Assembly: GCA_035048485.1 (NCBI GenBank)
Contig: CM068582.1
Span: forward strand, 38,374,596 to 38,438,595
Direction: 5' to 3'
Length of the DNA stretch: 64,000 nucleotides
Source: Pteria penguin
Lineage: Eukaryota > Mollusca > Bivalvia > Pterioida > Pteriidae
The number at the start of each line of letters is the position of its first letter. The first letter of the stretch is position 1. Below are positions 13,117 to 24,800 of this stretch, one piece after another. Both the position numbers and the translations under genes were made by a program. A model generated the notes under the pieces. It saw only the letters and a program-made list of their open reading frames with translations, was not told where the DNA came from and did no database searches.

Positions 13117-13275
13117 CGTACCACATCTTGTTATGTTATTCTGCCTGAATACATCTTGTAAACACGTAGTAGGTATTTCCCAGAGTTTCATTCACAACTC
13201 GACATCTTTTTCTTTACTTCCGGTTGCATTTTACGGCCACGTCATGACGTCATATTACACGCGCGGGAAATATGA
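13117..13275 (-). promoter_or_regulatory. Promoter-like cluster (ETS, CRE, E2F motifs) with a short antisense exon
   Basis: Within 55 bp lie ACTTCCGG (ETS-type, 13216-13223), the palindrome ATGACGTCAT (CRE, 13244-13253) and GCGCGGGAAA (E2F-type, 13261-13270). To the left, on the minus strand, an ATG at 13126 is followed by a perfect donor ACG|GTAAGT at 13117. This looks like the start of a minus-strand transcript, but I could not find its next exon. Confidence 0.4.
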
Positions 13276-13340
13276 ATACGAATATTTTCATTTTCACAAA
13301 CAACAATACCATTTTATGTGGTAAATATTGACATAATAAA

Positions 13341-14850
13341 TGGGTGACTTTGTGTTCACTTTAGGTTACAACTTATATAGAAAACAATGTTATAATAACA
13401 ACATGAATACAATTTCAGATTATATACCGGATGAGGGCTCAATGACAGTCAAAATTTAACTGCAGGACTTGGCCTTTTTTTAAGAGGCAAAGTCATTCTC
13501 GCAATAAGACATGACGGAATCAGTTTTGTTTAATGTTGTCAAAGATTTCAGGGAAACATTATTATATGCCACTCAAAATGACAGCTTTGCAGTTAGCATA
13601 AAGTCTGCAGGACTGACAATTTGAGGAAGAAATCCTCACTGTTCCGACAAAGTGACAAAAGACAAAATAAATATCTGACTATGACGTAAAAATTTTACAG
13701 GAAACATTACTATTCTTCCCGTAAATCAATTCAAGATTCGTCATAATGAAAATTCCGTCAAAACGTAGGTTGTCAGACATGAGGCCCCATATATTATCTA
13801 AGATATGAAATTCATCTATTAACATGAAAGGGTCAATATTGCACACATGAGCACACATTAAGTTTTAAAATATCCGTATTTTTTCAATGAAAATTTTCAC
13901 TTCAGAATCTACTCAATACAATGCCAGTTCCATATACACCACTGCAATGTATTTTTCATGTTATACAGCATATTGTTCTGGAAGGATACCATCCAAATGT
14001 TATGGAGAGAACTTTAAAAAGATCCTTCCCCTGTCCTGGATCTACCCTTGAGGAGGTCTATCCAACAGCATACTTATGATGGGGACTTCGAAAATTGTAT
14101 CTCCGTCAATTTTCATCCAAGTCCATAATAACTCAGTATAATGTAAATATGGTGCATTCCTCTTCTTTCCTGTCGAAGGGGGGGGGTACCTTTTGGGTTT
14201 TGTCACCCTGTACTGGATTCACCTTTTGACGGACCAAAACACTACAATTTCTGTACAGAAGGAATCTTGAATACTTCATACATGCCAAGTTACATAAAAA
14301 TCCTTCCATTATTTCTGAAGAAAATATCCATCATAGCTTTATATGATATACAGATAGTGCACTCCCCACCTTTTTTATCAAACTTTTTTTGTTATTAATT
14401 TTGCTTTCAAATTTGCTACGATAACATTCATTTCTTTAATATAAGATAATATCTACAAAAATATTGCATTATACAAAATTTACAATGAGAAATTCATAAA
14501 TATCAAAAAATTGTCAGAAGTTTGATATCAGTATGGAATAAAAGCAAAACAACACTTTATAAGACAACTTCCAATATCTCTCTGATACTTTGGGCTTATT
14601 CATCTATGCTGCCAGTGCTAATTATGATAGAGGTTATATCTTTGGCCCGTATCACCCAGCCCTTGACCCATCCGGCCAAGAAACAACACTTGTAGGGGAC
14701 TTTGAGTATGTCACTTTTATACCAACTTCTGTAGAGAACTTCTGTACTATTATTGATAAACAAGGAAAGGTCAACTAAAAGTGGATAATTATGGAATCTT
14801 GCAGACCACATTTTTTACACAAAATGCAGAGGTTTCCTCCAGTACCTGTT
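13341..14850. other. Intergenic region, no gene supported
   Basis: AT-rich sequence downstream of the tentative plus-strand gene. A short open stretch at 14590-14778 is open on both strands and GC-richer than its surroundings; it looks like an old repeat fragment, not a gene. Confidence 0.35.
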
Positions 14851-15130
14851 GTCTGATTGATCGATTGATTGATTATTGTTTAACGTCACACCACGAATAT
14901 TTCACTTATATGGTGACGGCATCTGCCTGATGCAGGACATACAAATTTTGATTTTTGCAACGGACCCACCCAAACAGTGATCTTTAACGTGCCATGCATA
15001 CCACAACACAGGGCCTCGGTTTTTACTGTCTCATTCGAAAGACAGGACACCGGCATGACCAGAGCGGGACTCGAACCCCGGCCACTTGATCAGGAGGAGA
15101 GCGTGATACCACTAGGCCACGCCGGCTTTA
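14851..15130 (-). repeat. tRNA-derived SINE, family A, full length
   Basis: The tRNA-like head sits at the right end. In reverse complement it reads GCCGGCGTGGCCTAGTGGTA (A box) and GGGGTTCGAGTCCCGCTCTG (B box). The body has the family hallmarks: a 'tgagacagtaaaaac' stretch, 'gggtccgttgcaaaaat', a 'gcatcaggcagatgccgtcacc' stretch, and the tail 'gacgttaaacaataatcaatc'. It is the least decayed copy in the window. Confidence 0.9.
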
Positions 15131-15717
15131 CCTGTTGTCTGCTCAAATCAACTGAAGTCATGGCATTCTGATGGCTTAGATAGCTTGAAGCTTAGATATA
15201 TTTTTTGTCTACAGACATAAGCAACCTAATTTGGGTCTTGAAATGGGAGTCTAACCTCAAAAAGTAGCGGTACCTTTCATTCTTCAAAAGTGACTTCAAT
15301 TCCAAAATTACCTTTCTTGTAACTTTTTTTTTTACCCTGAAGTGGTTTACAGACGCAAGGCAGTAAAATATCATTACCAATAATCCTCAAAGACCAGAAC
15401 TTCATCTTGTATCGTTTGTACCTAATGATCTACTATGAAGCAAATCAATCACTGTTATATAAAGTGGTCAGTCTGGTATTAAGTTTCCCTAAAATCTATA
15501 CACAGAAGGAAGTTTATGGAGTCCGATTGATAACTTTCTGTTGTGAAAGCACTTAAGTGTAGTGTCAAGGGTTGTATCTTTAGTTTAAAAAAATCACCTT
15601 TGAAACCTAAAGTAAATAAAAGTAGTAGATTTATTCCTTTAATTTTGAAATTTTTTTTTGTAAATATATAGTTCAATTTTACAAAAGCACACATATTTTG
15701 AATGTTATGTAAATTGT

Positions 15718-15978
15718 GAAGCTGGTGTGGACAAGCGGGTTGAGGTGCTTGGTTTGGGACAGAAAGGTCCCAGGTTCAATTCCCGCCATGGGCACACTGG
15801 TGTTTTGTCTTTCGGATGAGACAGTAAAAACTGAGGTCCTGTGTCACGGTAGGCGTCCCTCACTGCTTCAGGAGGGTCCATATCAAAGGAAAAAATTTTC
15901 AAGCAATGCATCAGGCAGATGCTGTCACCACATACATGAAATAATCGTGGAGTGACGTAAAACAATAATCAATCAATA
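15718..15978 (+). repeat. tRNA-derived SINE, family A, full length
   Basis: The head starts GCTGGTGTGGACAAGCGGGT with a GGTTCAATTCCCGCC B box. The family A body and the tail aaacaataatcaatcaat follow. The ORFs on both strands here are repeat artefacts. Confidence 0.88.
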
Positions 15979-18974
15979 TGTAAATTGTGCAACATGATGA
16001 CAAAATTCTAGTGTTGATAATACAGAAATCTATGCGTCATAAGAATCCATTGAAATCATAGTGTTGCGATGCTACTTGTGTTGTTTTATGTTTACCCCTT
16101 TTATCTCAAACATCATTTCTATCTTGCATCACTGCTGAGCGTTAAATAACCCTTTAAATCTAAGCAGAATAGATGACATCATGTCACACATCGGTTTACT
16201 TACAGTAAAATCATTCTTATTGTTACAATAGGAATCTGCCTGTCTTTAACATAAAATCCTTACTATTCTGTAATTAAGGAAAGTTTTGAGAAAAACTGAA
16301 TGCAATAGTTAAGGAATTGACTTAAATAATTTCTTGCTTCTCAAAACAAAAAACTCAAACAAACAACAAGTGTAGAACATTTAATGAAATATCTGTAACA
16401 CAATTTTGTAACTATCACAGCAATGTTAACAGCTATCTTAGTATGACTATGAGCAGTTCTAGACCTTGGCTTCCATACTATCATATCACAATCCTTTCCT
16501 TATACAAAACTAAGTGTCCTGACCTAGAACCAACAACATGTAACACTCTGTACCATCACATATGACAATGGTATTTCAATTTTCAAATGATCAAATTTTC
16601 AACAGATAATGATAACAAAAACATTTTAAAACATAGATAACATTTTTTTTTTTTCAATTTGTAACTTGTATCAAAATTTAAAATGTTTATAACATGAAAT
16701 TAAGAAGATGACAAAAGAAAAATATTCTAAGTATATTGAAGTAGATGGAAATAGTCTAAAATTATATTGAGGGTAAAATGATATTAGAGATTTAATAAGG
16801 AGTCTATGTCTATCAAAAAAAAAGAAAGAAAAAAAACCCAAAATAAAAGAAATCAATAAATACGAAAAAAAAAAAAAAAAAAATAAGGGCAATATGTATT
16901 GTCAAGGTCCATTCCCTGACGGTCATCTAATTTTACTAGTTTGCTTCCTAATGTGTTTCCAAAAGTAATTTGTCAACATAAGAGCATCTCAATTCTATCC
17001 TTCCTAAATAGCAATATGGAATTTACATGCTACATATATAAAAGAGAAACAACAAAATCAATGTCAAAACATTAGCATATGGTGCATAAGAAACGAGTGA
17101 AAACTTGAAGCATAAAACACATTTCATGATGACATATATCTAGTAAAAACTTAATATCATTTGGTATTTATATAGTGAAGGGATTTATGATATTCATTCT
17201 TTGTAATACAATTGTTAATGCCATCATACATCTGATTAGCAAACAGGATCATAGCATTCTCCTTACAATCAAATGCCCTTTTGGTTCTGTTTACCGGTAA
17301 TACATTTAACACTATTAGTGTTAATTAGTAAAGTAAACCAAAACAACAACTGATTTTAATCAATTTGGTTTTATGGATATGCAATGTTACCCAAAAAAGA
17401 TACAAAAAATAATTTTAAAAACTTATTTTGGAACTATCATATGATGAAGTTGCATTAAGCTAATTGTCACTAGAATGCAACAATACAAAGGTGATGCATT
17501 TGGATAAATAAGAAATTTTTGGAAACAGTAATACAGTAATATTGTTGATGAGTATAAATAAAGTGAATTTAAGAAATTCTAGGAATGTGCTGTATTAAGA
17601 TAGAGACTGTTTTCCCATTAAATGATATTAAGCTCTACATCATAACAAGTATCATGCGAAATAACACATACAAAAAAAAAGACTTTGTTTAATTTCAAAT
17701 TCAGATCCACAAAACCAGTATTTAATTTTAACACATACAAAAACTGTAGTAAACATGAACATGTGACCAAAAAAGCCCATAAAAACTTACAAGACGTGAA
17801 GGAGCAAAAAAAAAAAAAAAAAAAGATATACTTCTATGTATCATTTATTAAAATTATATGACACTGTATGTGTATTCATTTTACTGAGATTTATATATCA
17901 GTAGAGATGGCACTACTATATGTGTGCTATTTCATAATAATGTTAATATAATGTGTTCAAAGTCAGGGAATAAATCAAGTACAGGTTATGCTAATTTATT
18001 ACTGATCTAATGTACTTGAACCTCTGTTTTCAATATTCACACTAAAATTTGGTGGCACTTAACTATGTATACAGTATTTGTGCTGAAGGAGATAACACCT
18101 TCATAATTCGCTGACCAATACATGTTCTTATGCCTTAAATATCTTTTTTCTTTTCATTCCAGTGTGAACAATTTATAAAACAAATTGTTCACTTTACAAA
18201 CAAGATGTATACAAATCAATAAACGATTGAAATTTTTCTTTCCTACAATAAAGAATAATTTGATTCCTTTTTCTATATACATGTATGTCAAGATCAATAA
18301 CATACAGCATAGAAATAATCCCTTACAATAACTCCCATAAGATACTGAAAGCAAGCACATCAAACAATGAAGCATATGGCACAATTAACCGTAAATAAAA
18401 CCATGAATGATAATGACATAATATTTACCCATAAACAAGAATATGCAATTTCATACTTTTCAAGTGCAAATATTTTGAACGCTTGCATGTTTATCAACCT
18501 TGTTAATACATTTGCATTTAAATATTTCACATGTTTATATTCTGGTTTAAAGATTAATTCTATTTGTATTTTCATTTCAGGAATTCAGCTATGATCAAAA
18601 CGAGATGCATTGTCTTTTTGAATGAATAAGAAATCAATTTTAAAAAAATTCCTGTGGTTGCAACTGAAATAATCAAGGATTTTTTTTTCATTTTAACAGA
18701 GACATTTACTGCAGTAATTTTAAGTTGATTTTAGTTATCAAAATTTTGTTTCATCTAGTGTTTTGGACATCTGCTTGATAAGTACAAAAGATGTACAGAT
18801 ATGAACTTAAAATAAATATTTAGCTTAGGGTTCTCTACAGAAAGTCTCCAGATGCTTTTCTATTTTACACTATCTTTGAGAAACGATACAGTTATGACAT
18901 TTTAATACTAAATACATACATACAAATATACCAATAAATGCATTTACATATCATTATAACAACATATTTATATA
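15979..18974. other. AT-rich intergenic DNA with homopolymer tracts
   Basis: No coding exon is supported. The stretch contains several poly(A)/poly(T) runs (about 16640, 16866 and 17806). ORFs on both strands are short and compositionally biased. Confidence 0.4.
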
Positions 18975-20757
18975 CAGTGAAAGCTGTCCAAAGCAGACAC
19001 TGTCAAAATGGGAATCCTACCGAAAGTGGACACATTTTTGTGAACTTACTTTTCTCCTACTATATTTATCAAACCTGATCTCTCTGAAAATTCGACATTA
19101 TCTTCTCTGGACACCAAACACAATCTCCAGTCTGCTTATTGTAAAATCTTTTAATTTGAATTGAGAACACCAGACCTATCAATTGCCAGATGGGAACATG
19201 CTTAATTGACTGCATTGTCTACTCATGACACACTGTTGTTGAAAATCACAATTATTTTTTGCTAATTAATATTTTGGATGTGTTTGTAACTATCATGAAA
19301 CATTAACTCTGTATAGCTTCCATGAATATATGTAATGGATTGTTCAACTAAACCATTTCACAGAAATATGTAAATAAAGATTTTAAAGTCAACCCATGCT
19401 TTTGTAATGTTGTACCAATATCCCCCCCCCCCTTTTTTTTTTGCTCATTAAATTTGGCTTTATAATCAAATGAATAAATATATATCATTAATTTTCAGAT
19501 ATGACCAGTGTCTAATACTCAAGTCCATTTAATTCTAAAAAAAACTTAATGCAAGGTTGTTAATGTGCAAAATTGAGCTTTCACTTACTGTAAATTGGTT
19601 ATTATTCGTCATGTACCAATTTTCGCCATTTTCGTCAGTGCCCTCAATGACGAATTTACGTACTGACGAATATAAATATCGTTGACCAAGTAAAGGTGGT
19701 TCTGGGGCTTATTATCATACGGGCTCAGTGACATGATTGATCTTTATTGCATCATTTATTGCATCACATTGAAGTACATTGAAGAAAGTGACAAAGATTA
19801 AAAGGTTACTCTTTTAAAGAACATGAACGTACGCTATAAAAAATAGTCAGTTCACTAAAACAGATAAAATCTAAAACCATGTCAATTTAAATCCCGGCTT
19901 CAAAAGATAAAAAGGTTCCTCGTTTAAAAAGCATGAACGTACATTATAAAAGATCGCCAGTTCACTAAAACAAATAAATTCTAAAACTCTGTAAATTTAA
20001 ATTCCGGCTTTGGCAAATCCAGACGTTATAAGTGACGATTTGCTTGACATTGTCTCGTGGACGGAGGAAGCAATTGAATTTTGCGGGTTTTAAGCCAACG
20101 CAACATTAAGGTACTGGGTAACACAAAGCACTGACTGAATACCGGTCGAATACTAGTACATAAACAGTGTGTTTATAATGAGATAATTGCTATCCATGAC
20201 ATGTAATCACGCTTGGTTTAAAAAACCACAAGATAGTTATATATCCTACCTGTACTAGTAATATAGCAAGCGTTTTGTTTGATTATCTAATTATGAGCAA
20301 TCGTAGCCAAACAGTCATCGATTCTGTCAATATTTGTAGTGTCAAAAATACATTATAAAGAAGAGTTTCCATTGACGAATTTACGTTCTCGGGGTCTTCA
20401 AATGACGAATTTACGTACTGACGGAATTGCCTTTTTTGACAATTTGACGAAAATTGGTACTGACGAAAATAAAGCAATTTACAGTATATAATTTGGTGCT
20501 TTCAATACACATGTACATGTATATACATGAATTCAAATTATAAACACATAATCAAAAAATTAAAGCAAGTTTTGTAAATGAAGACACATGCACAACAATC
20601 GTAAAATCAAAGGGCAACAACTGGGGTTATATAATACCTGAATTTTCAATTTTTCTACACCCCCTCCTTCTTTTTTATAATTTCTGAATAGTAGACACCT
20701 GTCCAAAGTGTACAAGACATGTGTCCCACAACTGTCTGGTTTTGACAGTTTTCACTG
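18975..20757. mobile_element. Tc1/mariner-like non-autonomous element, host of a nested insertion
   Basis: The left end CAGTGAAAGCTGTCCAAAGC is preceded by TA at 18973-18974. The right end, in reverse complement, is CAGTGAAAACTGTCAAAACC and is followed by TA at 20758-20759. TA target duplication plus CAGTG termini is typical of Tc1/mariner-type elements. No transposase ORF remains. About half of the length is the separate nested element at 19589-20486. Confidence 0.75.
19589..20486. mobile_element. MITE with long TIRs, nested inside a mariner-like element
   Basis: The termini are CTGTAAATTG and CAATTTACAG, each flanked by TA, and the inverted similarity extends inward through the gtaccaattttcg and tgacgaatttacgtactgacg blocks for about 100 bp. 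The interior holds a tandem duplication of about 116 bp (19795-19910 and 19911-20025, sharing catgaacgtac and cagttcactaaaac). Confidence 0.8.
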
Positions 20758-20759
20758 TA

Positions 20760-21809
20760 CCATACATGTAAGATCCACTAGAAAACATATGATAACAATA
20801 ATATATATGCACTTTTACTAAATTCAAATGCTTTAAATAAATACAGTACTACACTGCGCACCTGCTTAAATATTCATCAAAATGTAAATGAGTGAATTAT
20901 ACACACCCTGTATTGATTTTGTTATTGACCTGAATATCATTGACTGAAATAATTTAAACAAAGTAAAGGTTATTTATCTCATATCGCTTTTATAATATAC
21001 AGGTAAATTATGTATTCTTACATTGAAAATATGACATATATTACATATAACCACAGACTCTATGATACTCAGATTGTATAAAATCTACAATGATTATTGT
21101 AATATACCTACAATTATGTGTGAGGTAAGTATTTATTTTTTGGTAAACATACAGAAAATTAGAAATTTTATAAAAAAAGTTAATACTGGAATTAAACTAT
21201 AAATCATACTAAACAGCATGCATATTTTTGACCCAGAAAATAAATCGAAATATATCAAAGAACTTATACAAATAGGAAGTCCATTATTCAATACAAAAAA
21301 AACTTCAAAGAAAAGAAGTGATACCGTAATGCTGTAGGTAATGGAAAAATCAACATCAATATTTTTCATGCAAAAATCTTTTATAATCTATTCGAAATAA
21401 ATAAAATACTTGAAAATATATTTGTCTGAAAGAAATCTGTAAGATTTATCACAGTCTTATAGCACAAACTCCTTTTATAAGATCTACGATTAAATGGAAA
21501 CATATACAGTCCAGTCTCAATGACCTGAATTTGAAAGGGGCAAGAAATACAGTTCCAGTTATGCTGCATTGGATGTTAAATCATATAAGGAAACTGGAAT
21601 CAGGATTTTAAAAGTATTTTGAGTGAATGGGGAATTTAATGTATTGGTATTCGAGTAAACGAGAGTCAACTGTATTTGTAGTTAAAGATACAGACAACAA
21701 AAGGAGGTTATCACAGTGTTTTTATACACAAATAAAATAAATGGAATTATAAGTAACAGAGTAAAATACATTCTTAGACAAAATGATTATACTTGTGACC
21801 TAAATGTTA
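20760..21809 (-). other. Probable UBXN10 3' UTR and downstream flank
   Basis: This follows the UBXN10 stop at 21810 on the minus strand. A minus-strand AATAAA occurs near 21131-21138 (tttatt on the plus strand) and could be the polyadenylation signal. No other gene is seen. Confidence 0.4.
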
Positions 21810-24800
21810 TCAATCTTTCTCTTCTAAATGTAGCACAGTTTTATCTGGAATTCCAGCTTCAGACAAGGTCAAAGAAATGTCAGTGAATATAGCCCTTGGG
21901 GCATTGCTGGCCAGTGTCTTATCAGTTAGGTACATACCACTAATGTTCTCAGCAAAATGTAGCACCAATTCTAGCGTTTCTGCCACTCTAAAATAGTGAA
22001 GATGTCGTCTGCCATCTGGTAGTCGAATAGCTAATTGAATTCTGTCTTCCTCTTCACTAGGCTCTTGAGGCAAGACATGTGATGTAAACTGGAATTTGTT
22101 GGCTAAAGACTCTCTTAATGTTGAAGAACTTTTACTGGTATTTTCAGAATTCATGACTGGTGTTTGAGAACTGCCTAATGTTTGTACATTTGCACCATAA
22201 GAAGATGATCTTGACATTGATACCTCAGCTTTTTCCTTTGATGAGTCATTATCATTATGAAGGTCCATACTGTATAAAGTTTTGGTTCTTTCACCAAGTC
22301 CCATAGTAAGATTTTGAGTTTTTGATGTGATATCTGCTAAATCTCTACCAGTATCTGAGGCTGAAGACATTTTTCTTTCTGGGTTTCTATGGTAAGCATC
22401 TAATTCCGTTTCCATTGATGTCTGTGAACTACCATATGGACCATTTATTGCAGGCAGTGGTCTGTATTTCGACAGTGAGGATGGAGGTCTCAGAATTGGA
22501 GTATCTAAAAAATGCAAACAAGAGTATCAGTAAAACTGATAGATGCTCCCCAAATGGCAGCTATAATGCTGGAAATTGATGACTCAATTCATACACAAAA
22601 AATCAGTGAAACTGATGGATGCTCCAAGTAGCAAAGCAAAAAAAGAAGGAAATGAATGACTCAGTATATAGAAAATCATTGTATTAATTGATGACAATTT
22701 CAAATTTCAATGTATCATATGGATATCCAATTGAGTCAACTGTAGAACAACAAGTGATCACAGTATCTTAAACTAAAATGAGTAAGCTTGACCTTGATAA
22801 GTTATGAAATAAAACTTTTTATCATGAACATGACCTTTCAGAAATGAGCTTCAGTGACCTTTGTCCAAAAGCTCTTAACCTAAATAAAATTTTTGGTGAA
22901 GTATGATCAAATTATGATGAAAGGTGTAGGAGACATAAGTACTTTATGGTATTTTAAGCCATAGTTAATAAGTGACCTTGACCTTTCAGAAATGACCTTG
23001 AGAGACCTTTGTCCGAAATTCCTTAACCTAAAGAACATTCTAGTGAAATATGATCAAATTCTGATGAAAGGTATAGGAGAGATACATACTTCAATTTACT
23101 TTAAGTCATAGTTAAGAAGTGACCTTGACCTTTCAGAAATGACCTTGAGTGACCTTTGTCCAGAAGCCCTATAACTAAATAATATTTGGGGAAGTATGGT
23201 CAAATTCTAATGAAAGGTGTAGGAGATATACGTACTTAATTGTAGTATAGTTAATAAGTGACCTTGACCTTTCAGAAATGACCTTGAGTGACCTTTTTCC
23301 AAAAGCCCTTAACCCAAATAATATTTTGGTGAAGTATGATCAAATTCTGATGAAAGGTGTAGGAGATATAGGTACTTCATGGTATTTTAAATCATAGTTA
23401 ATAAGTGACCTTAACCTTTCAGAAATGACCTTGAATGACCTTTGTCCCAAAGCCATAAACCTAAATAATATTTTTGTGAAGTATGATCAAATTCTGATGA
23501 AAGATATAGAAGATATGAGCTCGGACGGATGGATGGACGGACGGACATACAGACACGACAGTGACTATATGCTCTCCCAAAAGTATTGCGGGAGCATAAC
23601 AAAATGGTGCAAGTCCAATTGATGCATTGAGAATTATATTGCTCATTTAAGACAATCAGTATTGAGGATGGAATATACCAGATTATGATCCAATAAATAA
23701 ACTGTCCTTTATTTGACATACAGAAACTAAGAACATGAACCTAACAAATGAATACCTTAATTGCAAAAATCAGAATATATATGGAACATATTTTCTTATA
23801 GTTTCATGGCACTTGCCCATTCTGTTTTGTATCTGGAAAGCTTAAATATTTAGCTTTGTCAGTATACTGAATAAGTAAGTATGTGAGTGAGCTTACAAAA
23901 AATGTTATTTTTAAGTTAATTTTATTCTAAAGGTATATTAAAAACACATATTTTGCAAACTATATAGTTGTACTCATTAATGTAATTGTATTAATCACAG
24001 GCCGTAGATGGAATGACCGCATGCCCCCAAAGTGTATAACATGCTAGGGTATTTTACACATTGGGAGCACATGGTCAATGCATCTACAACCTGATGTATT
24101 AATGATATAATATGCAAATTTGAGAGCTTGATTAACAAAGAGAGAGAAATGTCTTCTTAGATGTTAGGACATGTTTGTTGTCAATTTATAAGGAATTTTA
24201 GAAAATTACATCATTTGATTTGGCTATAAAATTTAAAAAATTGATGTTAATCTGAGAAAACATCTGGAAATTGATTAAAAAATGTAATGCAGTCAACTCT
24301 CAGTTCATGCAGAATTGCAGTATCTTTACATGACATTTCATGTAGATGTAATAAATTTTTAAGAACAAATTTCTTTACACAGTCAATCTCTATCTAATTT
24401 TCTTCGTAATTTTTACCTGCTGTAACAATATGGTACAATAAAACCCAAGTTAACAACTGAGTGGTTAGATAATAATTAGCAGATATTTATACGATTGTTC
24501 AATCAGCATATCAATACATGTCCAATAATCATTAGTCACAGAAGTGATTTGATCTGATAGGTAAATCAACCCACAGCGTTTTTTAATCTTTCTCTGATAG
24601 TGATAATGATAATCTCAGTTTATTAGATCTCTGTTATCTGTGGAAACATCTAATTCTGATTTAGCATTCCTCCATCTGTTATGTCAGTGTAGAGTACAAT
24701 GTGTGATATCAGCGAGCGACATGATTCAGAATGGTCGCAGGACGAAAACTTGTGTTTAACAAGATGATGACTCAGTAGTTGAGGACCTCATACAGGTTCA

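Noticed and set aside
14590..14811. Frames open on both strands
   Set aside because: Mutually overlapping and isolated; probably an old repeat fragment.
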